Shown: one piece after another, positions 1-9,966 of the stretch | Numbering within the stretch: position 1 is the stretch's first letter | Layout: each line of letters begins with the position of its first letter | Assembly (NCBI RefSeq): GCF_012927325.1 | Contig: NZ_JABBGI010000001.1 | Location: 248,001-312,000, forward strand | DNA: 64,000 nucleotides | Direction of reading: 5' to 3' | DNA from: Chryseobacterium antibioticum | GTDB lineage: Bacteria; Bacteroidota; Bacteroidia; Flavobacteriales; Weeksellaceae | The notes under the pieces: model-generated | Databases searched by the model: none | Seen by the model: the letters and a program-made list of their open reading frames with translations, nothing else | What the model was told of the DNA's origin: nothing | Program-made: the position numbers and the translations under genes

Positions 1-378
1 CAGACTTCTAATGTTTTTATTGGTCTTTCAAGAGGAATCCATAAAGCGTATGTATTGGGCTCAGATGGCTGTTCACCTGTGACCAAAGAATTTCTAGTTC
101 TGAACTTGGTTAATGCCATTACACCGAACGGAGACGGTCTTAATGATGTACTTAATTATTCTGATTTAAAGATCAAACAAAACGTAAGCATAGAGGTTGC
201 AGATCGTTATGGAGCATCTGTTTACAAGTCGACAGACAAGAATTATGTATGGGATGGAAAAGTAAACGGAAGAAGCCTTCCTACAGGAACCTATTGGTAT
301 GTAATTACATGGATTGAGCCTGATACGAAATTGCCAGTTTCATATTCCGGATGGCTTTTAATTAAAAATCGTGATTAA
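1..378 (+). CDS. T9SS type B sorting domain protein, C-terminal fragment
   Basis: The frame is open from base 1, so this is the 3' end of a gene that begins outside the window. The visible 125 residues end in the gliding-motility-associated C-terminal (CHU_C, T9SS type B) domain: N-A-I-T-P-N-G-D-G-x-N-D near the start, then DRYGA, YVWDGK, a TGTYWYV strand and a closing GWLLIKN strand. In this family the domain directs outer membrane export through PorU/SprA-type T9SS and cell-surface attachment or release. The 3' part is closely similar to the three genes that follow, so it is the first visible member of the same tandem array. The upstream domains cannot be seen. Confidence 0.9.
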   Translation, partial: QTSNVFIGLSRGIHKAYVLGSDGCSPVTKEFLVLNLVNAITPNGDGLNDVLNYSDLKIKQNVSIEVADRYGASVYKSTDKNYVWDGKVNGRSLPTGTYWYVITWIEPDTKLPVSYSGWLLIKNRD

Positions 379-425
379 TTTTTAACTTTTGTTATATTTA
401 TTTAATACTATTTCAAATATTATTT

Positions 426-433
426 TAAATTTG
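426..433 (+). promoter_or_regulatory. -7 promoter core TAAATTTG
   Basis: Exact match to the Bacteroidota TAnnTTTG core, 22 bases before the ATG at 456. No good -33 TTG at 17-23 bases. A similar leader (AATCCTAATTC) also precedes the next paralog. Confidence 0.6.
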
Positions 434-455
434 TAGAAATCCTAATTCCACACAC

Positions 456-3311
456 ATGAAAAGATTTCTACTCAGTTTAGTATTACTTCTTTTATCAATT
501 AATACAGTCTTTGCCCAAAGGGATACGGAACACTGGTTTGCTCCTATGGCCGCAAAAGGTCTGTCAGGTCCCAAGCAGGCCTTATATTTTTCTACCGATT
601 CGGTCACCCCGTTTCCTGTAGAAATATACAGCAACAATGTATTGCTTGGTACGGTAACTATTATGAAAGGGGATCCTAAAACATTTGATATTACAACGGC
701 TACCATGATTACATTGAATGCTGCTGAAATGTTTTTGCCAATAGGTAAAGGAATTTATACTAAAGGACTAAAACCCTATTACGTTAATTTCAGATTTAGT
801 GTTTTAAGCCATGGTGAAATATTAACCTCTAAGGGAAAAGCGGGAATTGGAAAGAAATTCTATGCTGCTGCTACTCCAATGACTGGCCAGAACCTTACCC
901 TTTTAAATTTTACGACTGGAGTTTTAGCCACGGAAGACAATACAACGGTTACCGTTTCCGGCTATAATACAGGCGTACAGTTCTCTAACGGAACTACAGG
1001 AACTACAAACCCTACTCTGACATTTACCCTTAATAAAGGACAAGCATATATTATCGAGGGAAGGGAGGCTAGCGGAACGAATGCCTTCGGTTTCATCGGT
1101 GCAAAAATAGAATCCAATAAACCTATATCTGTTACCAACGGTAACTTTAACGGGCAGTTTGCCCTACCCCCGATTGCGGGCTCAGGTGGCTCTGATATCG
1201 TCATGGACCAGTCTGTCCCTACAGACCGATTGGGAAATGAATTCGTACTTGTAAAAGGAAACGGAGATTCAGATGATGGAGATGAGGATGCACTGGTTAT
1301 CGCCACAGAAAACAATACGGAAGTATTCCTAAACGGATCTACCACTCCTATTCAGGTTCTTAATGAAGGACAATGGCTGAGAGTGGGTCAGGGACCAAAC
1401 AATACCTATATATTTCCATATATCGATCAGGGAAGTTCCCATTTTAATATGCACATTAGAACTTCTAAGAATGCATATGTATACCAGCTTCTGGCAGGTA
1501 TCGCTAACAGTACGGCAACGGAAGGATATAATTATATCCCGCCTTTGAACTGTTTCTTACCTAGAAAAATTGACGAGATCGGATTGATCAATGAACTTCC
1601 TGAAACCTCATCCAGTGGTAATAAAAATGTAAAACTCAATCTCCTTACTGAAACCGGAGCAATCGTTAACATCACTGTAAATGGAGCACCCGCACCAACG
1701 GTACAGGGACCATTCCCTGTAACAGGAACTTCAGCATGGGTATCTTATTCTGTTCCCAACGTAACAGGAAACGTTACTGTTGTTTCCTCAAAAGCAGTTA
1801 CTGCAGGTATTTCTGCAGGAAGTGGTGCTGTAGGATACGGCGGATACTTTGCCGGATTCTCATCAATCCCAGTAATTGCTAAACGTTCAGGAGAATGTGC
1901 TCCAGGGATTATTCTTGAGGTAGACGACAGCTATGAAGGCTACCAGTGGTTCTTAAACGGAACAGCTATCACAGGTGCTACGGCCAATACTTTTTCACCT
2001 ACAACTTCAGGAAACTATACGGTAAAAGTAACAATGGGTACATGTCCACCTGTTACCACACCAATTTATAAGGTATTTACCTGTTTAAAACTCACAACAC
2101 AAACATTGAATGCATGTGCAACTAAGGTTATCACTGCTGCATTTACATCTTCAACACAAACTGTAGTACCGGGAACTCTGGTTATCATTACACCACCAGC
2201 ACATGGTACAGCAGTGGTTAATCCAAACGGAACAATCACTTATACACCTACTGCCAACTACTATGGAGCAGATCAGATTGTTTATAAATTCTGTGGTAAT
2301 GCCACTGAGTTTATTGACTGCGAACAGATTACTTTAAATCTTACTGTAGTTCCTTTCGTTGTAAGAGATGCCATACTAAAGGCTTGTCAGTATGATGTAG
2401 ATCCATATGCTCATTTTGATCTTACCAAAGCAAGCATTACTGACTATAATCCAGTTGTAAAAAAATACTACCCTTCAATGGCTGATCTTAATGCAGGAAC
2501 TAATGAAATTACAGCTCCTGCCACCTATGCATCTGCCGGAGGATTCGTCTATGTAAAAGTAACCACCAACGAGGGATGTACAGCTATTGCAAAAATTGAA
2601 CTGATTGCTCTTCCAATCAAAAAATCACCAATTCTTGTTGACCAGTTTATTTGTGCAGACAGCAAAACAAATCTGGATGCAGGCCCTGGATATGATTCTT
2701 ATCTATGGAGTACAGGAGCGACAACAGCTTCTATCCAAAATGTAGGAATTGGAGAATATTCTGTGATTTTAGGCAAAAACGGATGTCTTCTGCCACAAAT
2801 AGTGAGAGTAAGAAAAGTTGAAGATCCCGTAATCACTAAGATTGAAATTTCGAATACCACAGCAACCGTTATTGTAAACGGCGGAAAAGCACCTTATAAA
2901 TATGCGGTAGATACACCGACAAACTGGCAGGATTCTAACATCTTCACAGGATTGACAAGAGGACAACATACATTCTATGTAAAAGATGCCTACAATTGTG
3001 ATCCTACTGCAGTTGAAGTAACGATCCCGAATTTGATCAATGCTATCACGCCTAACGGTGACAATAAAAATGATTTTATTGATTACAGCGAATTAGCTTA
3101 TAAAGAGAATCTTAGTTTTGTAATTTATGACAGATACGGAAATATGATATTCACCGGAAACAAATTCAATAATTACAAATGGGACGGAAGACACTATGAT
3201 AAGAAATTGGTAACCGGAACCTATTGGTACCATATCAACTGGAATGAATCCAATAAGGAAAAAACCCCAATTAAATATACAGGATGGATCTTAGTTAAAA
3301 ATATAGAATAA
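456..3311 (+). CDS. IgGFc-binding-like adhesin with T9SS type B sorting domain, paralog 2
   Basis: A 951-residue predicted surface protein. Order seen: signal peptide (1-20, ending FAQ); a large region (about 25-480) with the pattern of the IgGFc-binding N-terminal family (ATEDNTTV, LNKGQAYIIEG, FIGAKI, KPISVTNGNFNGQF, DRLGNEFVLVKGNGD); an Ig-like segment (about 485-550, SYEGYQWFLNG); a cadherin-like repeat (about 570-635, YTPTANYYGADQIVYKF); a YYPSMADLNAG repeat; an LDAGPGYDSYLWSTGA repeat; a SprB-like repeat; and the C-terminal CHU_C domain (about 865-951, NAITPNGDNKNDF). Probable role is adhesion or ligand binding after T9SS export; the ligand is unknown. The IgGFc assignment is by motif memory. 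It is followed by a strong terminator, so it is a separate transcription unit. Confidence 0.88.
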   Translation: MKRFLLSLVLLLLSINTVFAQRDTEHWFAPMAAKGLSGPKQALYFSTDSVTPFPVEIYSNNVLLGTVTIMKGDPKTFDITTATMITLNAAEMFLPIGKGIYTKGLKPYYVNFRFSVLSHGEILTSKGKAGIGKKFYAAATPMTGQNLTLLNFTTGVLATEDNTTVTVSGYNTGVQFSNGTTGTTNPTLTFTLNKGQAYIIEGREASGTNAFGFIGAKIESNKPISVTNGNFNGQFALPPIAGSGGSDIVMDQSVPTDRLGNEFVLVKGNGDSDDGDEDALVIATENNTEVFLNGSTTPIQVLNEGQWLRVGQGPNNTYIFPYIDQGSSHFNMHIRTSKNAYVYQLLAGIANSTATEGYNYIPPLNCFLPRKIDEIGLINELPETSSSGNKNVKLNLLTETGAIVNITVNGAPAPTVQGPFPVTGTSAWVSYSVPNVTGNVTVVSSKAVTAGISAGSGAVGYGGYFAGFSSIPVIAKRSGECAPGIILEVDDSYEGYQWFLNGTAITGATANTFSPTTSGNYTVKVTMGTCPPVTTPIYKVFTCLKLTTQTLNACATKVITAAFTSSTQTVVPGTLVIITPPAHGTAVVNPNGTITYTPTANYYGADQIVYKFCGNATEFIDCEQITLNLTVVPFVVRDAILKACQYDVDPYAHFDLTKASITDYNPVVKKYYPSMADLNAGTNEITAPATYASAGGFVYVKVTTNEGCTAIAKIELIALPIKKSPILVDQFICADSKTNLDAGPGYDSYLWSTGATTASIQNVGIGEYSVILGKNGCLLPQIVRVRKVEDPVITKIEISNTTATVIVNGGKAPYKYAVDTPTNWQDSNIFTGLTRGQHTFYVKDAYNCDPTAVEVTIPNLINAITPNGDNKNDFIDYSELAYKENLSFVIYDRYGNMIFTGNKFNNYKWDGRHYDKKLVTGTYWYHINWNESNKEKTPIKYTGWILVKNIE

Positions 3312-3334
3312 ACCATTCTTAGTAATAAATAATG

Positions 3335-3364
3335 AACCGCGATTTGAAATCGCGGTTTTTTTTA
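3335..3364 (+). terminator. Rho-independent terminator
   Basis: Perfect 9-bp stem AACCGCGAT/ATCGCGGTT with a 5-base loop, followed by a run of T. It closes the transcript of the 456-3311 gene. Confidence 0.9.
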
Positions 3365-3418
3365 ATTTAAAATCAACCTTTTTTTAAAAATTTTATAATG
3401 GCACATTAAATATTCTCC

Positions 3419-3426
3419 TATTTTTG
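3419..3426 (+). promoter_or_regulatory. -7 promoter core TATTTTTG
   Basis: TAnnTTTG match 23 bases before the ATG at 3450, with a leader similar to that of the preceding paralog (AATCCTAATTC). Confidence 0.6.
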
Positions 3427-3449
3427 CCAGAATCCTAATTCTCAAATAA

Positions 3450-6293
3450 ATGAAAATATTTTTACTCACTTTTCTTTTGCTGTTGACAGCCATTAACCCA
3501 CTTTTCGCCCAAAGAGATACAGAGCACTGGTTTGCCCCGATGGCCGCCCGAAGCACCAATGTAGGCTCCCCCCAGCAGGCACTCTATTTCTCCACAGACT
3601 CTACGACCCCATTTCCTATAGAGATCTACAGCAACAATACCCTTCTTGGAACGGTAACGGTTGCTAAGGGAGCTCCTCAGACTTTTCAGATTCCTTTGGG
3701 AAGTATTATTACCAGTAACACCTCTGAACTGTTCGTTCCTGTAAACAAGGGACTTTACACTAAAGGCACAAAACCATATTTTGCAACCTTCAGATTTTCG
3801 GTTACCAGTCATGGTGAAATTCTAACCTCCAAGGGAAAAGCCGGAATCGGTAAAAAGTTTTATGCAGTCGTTTCGCCTATAGAAAACCCCATTAATGCTT
3901 TGAACTTCACGGCAGGTATCATGGCTACAGAAGATAATACAGTGGTTACTGTTTCAGATTATTCGGACAACGTTGTATTTACCAACGGATGGACAGGGGT
4001 AACCAATCCTACCCTAACATTCACACTTAATAAGGGACAATCCTATATCATTGAAGGAACAGGTGATAATGCCGGAAATAAAGAAGGCTTCATCGGTGCC
4101 AAAATAGAAGCTGACAAACCCATCTCTGTGACTAACGGAAATTTTAACGGCCAGTTCGCCATCATTCCCCCAGGTTCCATCTTCGACGGATCTGATATTG
4201 TCATGGACCAGTCCGTACCTGTGGACAGATTAGGAAATGAATTCGTTCTTGTAAAAGGAAACGGAGATATCGCTGAAAGAATGGAAGATGCTTTGATTGT
4301 CGCTACGGAAAGCGGTACGCAAGTGTTCATTAATAATGGAGCAACCCCGGCCATTACGCTTGGTGAGGGAGAAAGCTACAGGGTAAACAAGCTACTTAAC
4401 ACCAATTATATTAGTCAAGGGAATAACCACTATAATATGTACATTAAAACAACCAAAAATGTTTACGTGTACCAGCTGTTGGCAGGTGTTGCAGCAAGTA
4501 ACGCTACCATCGGATTCAATTACATTCCCCCTTTAAACTGCTACCTTCCGAGAAAAATTGATGAAATTGGAAACATTAATATCTTACCTCCCACAACCAA
4601 TAATGTTAAATTAAATATCCTGACAGAGACAGGTGCTGCTGTTACCGTAAATGGGGTACCTCCTCCTGCAGCTCAGGGACCTTATCAGGTATTAGGAACT
4701 TCATCCTGGGTATCCTATTCTGTACCAAACGTGACGGGAAACATGACGATCACCTCTTCAAAAGCTGTAACGGCAGGAATCTCTGGTGGAAGTGGTGTAG
4801 TAGGCTACGGTGGATATTTTGCAGGATTCTCCTCCATCCCCGTTATTGCCAAGCAAACCGGTGACTGTATACCGGGAATTGTACTGGAATTAGATGACAG
4901 CTTTGATTCTTATCAATGGTATAAAGATAACACCGCGATTCCCGGAGCGATCAGCAATTCTTATACTCCAACGCAATCTGGTGAATATACTGTAAAAATA
5001 ACAGTAGGCTCTTGTCCACCGATTATAACTCCAGTATATAAAGTATTTACCTGTCTTACAGAAACTACTTTGAACCAGACTGTATGCGATGGTGTTAAGT
5101 TCATTGTTCCTACATTTACCAATTCTACACAGGCCGTAGTTCCCGGAACTGTAACAATCATTACTCCTCCTGTTAATGGAACTGCAGTAATTGATCCTAC
5201 TACCGGTGTTATCAGCTATGCTCCTGTTTTCAATTATGTAGGTCCTGATTCTTTTGTGTATAAATTCTGTGGAAACAATCCTAACTTCACAGACTGTGAG
5301 CAGGTAACCCTGAATTTAACTGTTTCAGAAAGCCCTGTTGTCAACAACGCTTCTCTAAGAACTTGCTTTTTGGAAGCTAACCATGCTACAGGATTGTTTA
5401 ATTTGACCAATGCTTCCGTTACCATTCAACCGGGAGTCACCAAAAAATATTATCCGTCTCCTACAGATGCTGAAAACAGCACCAATGAGATCTTAAACCC
5501 CACCAATTATATTGCTCCTACAGGAGTGGCTTATGTAAAAGTTATCAATGCAAACGGTTGTTACCGAATTGCTGAAGTTACCCTTACTGTTCTTCCACCT
5601 GTAACATCTGCTGTCCTTGTAGATAAAATTATCTGTGTAGAAGACAAGACAACACTTGATGCAGGTCCGGGCTTCAATGGCTATGAATGGAACACAGGTG
5701 CAGTTACGCAGTCTATCCAAAATGCCGGTGTCGGTACCTATTGGGTCAAACTGAAAACAGGAGACTGTATTGCGCTGCAAACGGTGAAAGTATATGCTTC
5801 GGAGCAGCCTGTTGTTTCAAATATTGATATTTCAAACACTACTGTTACGGTCTATGCCATAGGTGGAAATCCTCCCTATCAATACTCACTGGACAATATT
5901 CAGTGGCAGGATTCTAATATATTCACCGATGTAGCCAGAGGTACTCCTGCAGTATATGTAAAAGACAGCTATAACTGTGAACCTCTCAAAGTGGAAATTA
6001 CCATTCCTAATCTGATTAATGCTATTACCCCGAACGATGACGGCGTAAATGACGTTCTGGATTATTCTTTATTATCAGGTAAAAAGAATCTTGAGTTTAC
6101 TATTTTCGACCGATATGGAAGCAAAATATTCCAGGGGGATAAAACCAACGGTTACAAATGGAACGGAACTTTAGGTGGAAGCAAAAGAGTTTCTACCGGA
6201 AATTACTGGTTTGAGATCCGATGGAATGAACCTTCCGGCAAGGAGACCGCTGTAAAATATACAGGATGGATCCTTGTCAAAGGCAGAGAATAA
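3450..6293 (+). CDS. IgGFc-binding-like adhesin with T9SS type B sorting domain, paralog 3
   Basis: A 947-residue paralog of the preceding gene with the same domain order: signal peptide (1-20, LFAQ), QRDTEHWFAPMAA mature N-terminus, IgGFc-binding-like region (to about 475), Ig-like segment (SYQWYKDNTAIPG), cadherin-like repeat (YAPVFNYVGPDSFVYKF), YYPSPTDAENS repeat, LDAGPGFNGYEWNTGA repeat, SprB-like repeat and CHU_C domain (NAITPNDDGVNDV ... DRYGS ... GNYWFEIRW). Similarity is highest in the IgGFc-like core and the sorting domain and lower in the linker repeats, as expected for duplication followed by divergence. It has its own promoter and terminator. Function inferred: secreted or cell-surface adhesin; ligand unknown. 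Confidence 0.88.
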   Translation: MKIFLLTFLLLLTAINPLFAQRDTEHWFAPMAARSTNVGSPQQALYFSTDSTTPFPIEIYSNNTLLGTVTVAKGAPQTFQIPLGSIITSNTSELFVPVNKGLYTKGTKPYFATFRFSVTSHGEILTSKGKAGIGKKFYAVVSPIENPINALNFTAGIMATEDNTVVTVSDYSDNVVFTNGWTGVTNPTLTFTLNKGQSYIIEGTGDNAGNKEGFIGAKIEADKPISVTNGNFNGQFAIIPPGSIFDGSDIVMDQSVPVDRLGNEFVLVKGNGDIAERMEDALIVATESGTQVFINNGATPAITLGEGESYRVNKLLNTNYISQGNNHYNMYIKTTKNVYVYQLLAGVAASNATIGFNYIPPLNCYLPRKIDEIGNINILPPTTNNVKLNILTETGAAVTVNGVPPPAAQGPYQVLGTSSWVSYSVPNVTGNMTITSSKAVTAGISGGSGVVGYGGYFAGFSSIPVIAKQTGDCIPGIVLELDDSFDSYQWYKDNTAIPGAISNSYTPTQSGEYTVKITVGSCPPIITPVYKVFTCLTETTLNQTVCDGVKFIVPTFTNSTQAVVPGTVTIITPPVNGTAVIDPTTGVISYAPVFNYVGPDSFVYKFCGNNPNFTDCEQVTLNLTVSESPVVNNASLRTCFLEANHATGLFNLTNASVTIQPGVTKKYYPSPTDAENSTNEILNPTNYIAPTGVAYVKVINANGCYRIAEVTLTVLPPVTSAVLVDKIICVEDKTTLDAGPGFNGYEWNTGAVTQSIQNAGVGTYWVKLKTGDCIALQTVKVYASEQPVVSNIDISNTTVTVYAIGGNPPYQYSLDNIQWQDSNIFTDVARGTPAVYVKDSYNCEPLKVEITIPNLINAITPNDDGVNDVLDYSLLSGKKNLEFTIFDRYGSKIFQGDKTNGYKWNGTLGGSKRVSTGNYWFEIRWNEPSGKETAVKYTGWILVKGRE

Positions 6294-6313
6294 TCCATAC
6301 AAAACAGAAGTTT

Positions 6314-6346
6314 AAAAACCGTGATTTTAACGTCACGGTTTTTTTA
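6314..6346 (+). terminator. Rho-independent terminator
   Basis: Stem AAAAACCGTGA/TCACGGTTTTT with an 8-base loop and a T-rich tail, just after the 3450-6293 gene. Confidence 0.88.
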
Positions 6347-6379
6347 TTACTTTTTCAGAGAATGAATGCATTTTATTAT

Positions 6380-6387
6380 TAAATTTG
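6380..6387 (+). promoter_or_regulatory. -7 promoter core TAAATTTG
   Basis: TAnnTTTG match 19 bases before the ATG at 6407, at nearly the same distance as in the two preceding paralogs. Confidence 0.6.
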
Positions 6388-6406
6388 TGTTAAACCCTTC
6401 CACTGA

Positions 6407-9400
6407 ATGAAGAAAACTTTATCTTTTCTATTTATATTTTGTATTTTCACCTTTACCTTTGCCCAGCTGGACAGGGAACATTGGTTTGCTCCCATGATGG
6501 ACAGGAGCGGAAGTCCAAATCCGTATCAGAAATTATACTTATCTACCAACAGGACAACCTCTTTCCCGGTAAGCATTTATAATAACAATGTGCTTATTGG
6601 CACAGTGAACATCAGTAAAAACAATCCCCAGAAATTTGATGTACTTAGGAATTATATCATAACCACCAGTCAGGCAGATCTGTTCACGCCCACCTCCAAA
6701 GGATTATATTTAAAAGCAGAATTTCCTTTTTATGCCAATTTAAGATTCTCTGTCCTTAATCATGCTGAGATCATCACTTCAAAAGGAATACCTTCCACAG
6801 GAAAAAACTTTTATGCTGCCCACGCACCTATTACGGTTGACAATGCTATCTTAAATTTCATGGCCAGCGTTCTTGCTACAGAAGACAATACAACAGTTAC
6901 CATAAGCGGATATAAGCCAACAGCACAGTTTTCAAACGGAACGACAGGAGTTACCAATCCCACGATGACCTTTACCCTCAATAAAGGTCAATCTTATATT
7001 ATAGATGGTATTGGTTCACCTCCCGGAAACTCTGATGTATTTATCGGTGCCAAGATCACCGCTAATAAACCCGTCAATGTCACCAACGGAAATTTCAACG
7101 GCCAGTATGCCGGAAACTACCCTACCAGTTCTGATATTTTAATGGATCAGGCTGTCCCGGTTGAAAGACTGGGTACTGAGTTTGCTCTTGTAAAAGGAAA
7201 CGGAACTATAGGATCCAATATGGAAGGAGCTATCGTTATTGCTACGGAAGACAATACCCAGATCTTTGTCAACGATGAAATTCCCCCTCTCACCACATTA
7301 AATGCAGGACAGTATTTTATTATTCCTGATTCCAAATATAAAGTCCAGGGGCTCAATCATTATAATCTTTATTTAAAGACCTCTAAGAATGCTTACGTCT
7401 ACCAGGTCCTTGCCGGAGATTCTGCTTCAGCAATCGAGGTAGCGACAGGTGGGTTTAATTTTATTCCCGCACTGAACTGTTACCTTCCGAAACAGATCAA
7501 TGAATTAGGTTTTATTAATGAAAACTTTGTTCACTCCAATGCTAACCCATCTGGAATCCTGAATATTCCGACAAAACTAAACCTTATTACAGAAAGAGGA
7601 GCCAATGTGACGGTGAATGGAGCTACTCCTCCGGCTACCACGGGCCCATTCGATATGACGGGTACCAACAGCTGGGTTACTTATGGCATTCCCAATGTAA
7701 CCGGAACCATCACCGTGATTTCTGATAAAGCGATCACTGCGGGGATTAATGCGGGAAGTGATGCCGTAGGATATGGAGGCTTTTTTGCTGGTTTTCCTAC
7801 GCAGCCTGTTATTTTGAGGTCGGGAGGAACTTGTGCCCCAGGCATAGTGCTTACCGTAGACCCTATTATTTATGACACCTATCAGTGGTATGTGAACGGA
7901 TCTCTTATCCCGGGAGCTACAGGCTCGTCCATCAACCCTACACAGTCCGGATTTTACACCTGCTCAGTTACCATGGGAAGATGTGCTCCTCTGGTGACCG
8001 AACCATTTAAAGTACTGAACTGTACAAAGCTGACGACAACAACTTATAATGTCTGTAACACACAAACCATCACCCCGGCTTTCACCAGTTCAGCACAGGT
8101 TCCGGTAGCTTCTACGGTTGCTATTGTTACTCCACCTGCTTCAGGCACAGTAGTGATAAATCCTGTAACAGGTGTCATTACGTATACCGTCAATACGCCG
8201 GGAACTGCCGGAACAGATACCTTTTCGTATACATTCTGTGGAAACGATCCTGTTTTCCCCGACTGTGAAACGGTAACCGTCAATATCAATATTCTAGCTC
8301 TTACGGTTAACAATATCACATTGCATGCCTGTAATATTAACGGGCAGGGAACCTTTAACCTTACTTCTGCCAATGTCACCAATAACTCGCCGGTAACCAT
8401 TACCTATTACCCTACCCTGGTGGATGCCCAGACAGAAAATCCGGGAGCACTTATCACGACTGCCAATTCATATACGGCTCCTGATGGTACCATTGTATAT
8501 GCGGTGGTAAAAAATAATATGGGTTGTAAAAGTATTGCCCAAATCACCCTCTCTTTATACAATCTGGCTATTGTTCTTAATAATTACAACGGTATTTTCT
8601 GTGATGACAATATGGACGGAACAGTTACCGTCATATTACCCAATATAACAGGTATTGTGCTGAACAATCCAGGTTATTTTACCAATGTAAGATATTATGC
8701 TACCCTTGCTGATGCTAATGCGGGAAATGCCAATACACTTCCCAATAACTGGAGCTATACAGCAACAACGACAATTTATATCAGAGTGGAATCTCCGGAC
8801 GGATGTGCTGTTGTGGTGAAACCTTTACAATTCAGTATTGGAGCCAGAATTCCTTTGATCACAAAAGCAGCCGTTACTACTGTCTGCGATGATGACCTGG
8901 ATGGAATAAAAGCAGTCAATCTTGCCCAGTTTATCCCGCAGTTTACCATAGACCCGAATGTTACGTATACCTTCCATTCCACTTTAGCTGATGCACAAAA
9001 TAACAGCGCACCCATATCTGGCACAGTCAATGTTACAGGAACACAGACCTATTATATCCGTTTTGAGAAAAACGGAGTTTGCCCGGAGGTAGGATCAATT
9101 AAAATCACCGTTAAAATCCCCAAAAAGTCTGATATCTTAAAAGATCTGGTTATTTGTCCTAAAGCTACGACTACGTTAGATGCAGGGCCGGGATTTGAAA
9201 AATATTTATGGAGTACGGGAGCCACTTCACCTTCTATTTCCAATGTTCCTGCCGGGAGCTATTGGGTGGATCTTACATTCAATGGTTGTGTATACAGACA
9301 GAATGTAACTGTTACTGAATCCCCTACACCAATGATTACTTCTATAGAGATCAACGGAACTACAGTGACAGTGGGAGTAAGCGGCGGAACACCCCCTTAT

Positions 9401-9805
9401 GAATATTCTTTGGATGGAGTAAGCTGGCAGAGTTCCAATGTATTTAATAATGTAACAAGAGGGGCCCACAAAGTTTTTGTGAGAGACTCAAAATTATGTG
9501 AGGAAATAACAAGGCCGTTTGCCATCATCAACCTGATCAATACCATCACTCCAAACGGCGACGGACACAATGAACAGATAGATTATTCTGCTCTCATGAG
9601 CAATACGAATCTTGAGTTCAGAATATTTGACCGATACGGAGCAGAAATTTTCAGAGGAAGCCCGGACAACCGATATATCTGGGACGGAAGAATGGGCGGA
9701 AGACCTGTACCTACAGCCACCTACTGGTATTTTATCAGCTGGGTTGAATATGGTACTTCTACCTCTGTAAAATATACAAGCTGGCTGTTGGTAAAACACA
9801 AATAA
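6407..9805 (+). CDS. Expanded IgGFc-binding-like adhesin with T9SS type B sorting domain, paralog 4
   Basis: A 1132-residue paralog, about 180 residues longer than its two neighbours. Signal peptide 1-19 (TFAQ), then LDREHWFAPMMDRSG and the same IgGFc-binding-like core (KGQSYIIDG, FIGAKI, VTNGNFNGQYAG, ERLGTEFALVKGNG). The extra length lies in the stalk: besides the TYYPTLVDAQ repeat there are two added repeats beginning C-D-D-N-M-D-G and C-D-D-D-L-D-G, each with a Y-x-T-L-A-D-A motif. This repeat type is common in flavobacterial T9SS adhesins. LDAGPGFEKYLWSTGA, a SprB-like repeat and the CHU_C domain (NTITPNGDGHNEQ ... DRYGAEIF) follow. The expansion suggests stalk lengthening by repeat gain. 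The N-terminal core is the most diverged of the three. Confidence 0.88.
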   Translation: MKKTLSFLFIFCIFTFTFAQLDREHWFAPMMDRSGSPNPYQKLYLSTNRTTSFPVSIYNNNVLIGTVNISKNNPQKFDVLRNYIITTSQADLFTPTSKGLYLKAEFPFYANLRFSVLNHAEIITSKGIPSTGKNFYAAHAPITVDNAILNFMASVLATEDNTTVTISGYKPTAQFSNGTTGVTNPTMTFTLNKGQSYIIDGIGSPPGNSDVFIGAKITANKPVNVTNGNFNGQYAGNYPTSSDILMDQAVPVERLGTEFALVKGNGTIGSNMEGAIVIATEDNTQIFVNDEIPPLTTLNAGQYFIIPDSKYKVQGLNHYNLYLKTSKNAYVYQVLAGDSASAIEVATGGFNFIPALNCYLPKQINELGFINENFVHSNANPSGILNIPTKLNLITERGANVTVNGATPPATTGPFDMTGTNSWVTYGIPNVTGTITVISDKAITAGINAGSDAVGYGGFFAGFPTQPVILRSGGTCAPGIVLTVDPIIYDTYQWYVNGSLIPGATGSSINPTQSGFYTCSVTMGRCAPLVTEPFKVLNCTKLTTTTYNVCNTQTITPAFTSSAQVPVASTVAIVTPPASGTVVINPVTGVITYTVNTPGTAGTDTFSYTFCGNDPVFPDCETVTVNINILALTVNNITLHACNINGQGTFNLTSANVTNNSPVTITYYPTLVDAQTENPGALITTANSYTAPDGTIVYAVVKNNMGCKSIAQITLSLYNLAIVLNNYNGIFCDDNMDGTVTVILPNITGIVLNNPGYFTNVRYYATLADANAGNANTLPNNWSYTATTTIYIRVESPDGCAVVVKPLQFSIGARIPLITKAAVTTVCDDDLDGIKAVNLAQFIPQFTIDPNVTYTFHSTLADAQNNSAPISGTVNVTGTQTYYIRFEKNGVCPEVGSIKITVKIPKKSDILKDLVICPKATTTLDAGPGFEKYLWSTGATSPSISNVPAGSYWVDLTFNGCVYRQNVTVTESPTPMITSIEINGTTVTVGVSGGTPPYEYSLDGVSWQSSNVFNNVTRGAHKVFVRDSKLCEEITRPFAIINLINTITPNGDGHNEQIDYSALMSNTNLEFRIFDRYGAEIFRGSPDNRYIWDGRMGGRPVPTATYWYFISWVEYGTSTSVKYTSWLLVKHK

Positions 9806-9948
9806 TATGCGGTTATCGCTTTAAATTGATCCATTTTCTTTGTATTTATATAAGTTTATAACATTCATTAACAGTTCAGTATTAAAGTTTAATATAACTT
9901 TAACCTGAGATGATTATCTTAATCGGTATAAATTGCTGTATTTCTACG

Positions 9949-9956
9949 TAATTTTG
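9949..9956 (+). promoter_or_regulatory. -7 promoter core TAATTTTG, very short leader
   Basis: TAnnTTTG match ending 10 bases before the ATG at 9967, so the predicted transcript has a leader of only a few bases. Confidence 0.6.
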
Positions 9957-9966
9957 CCCTAATTAT

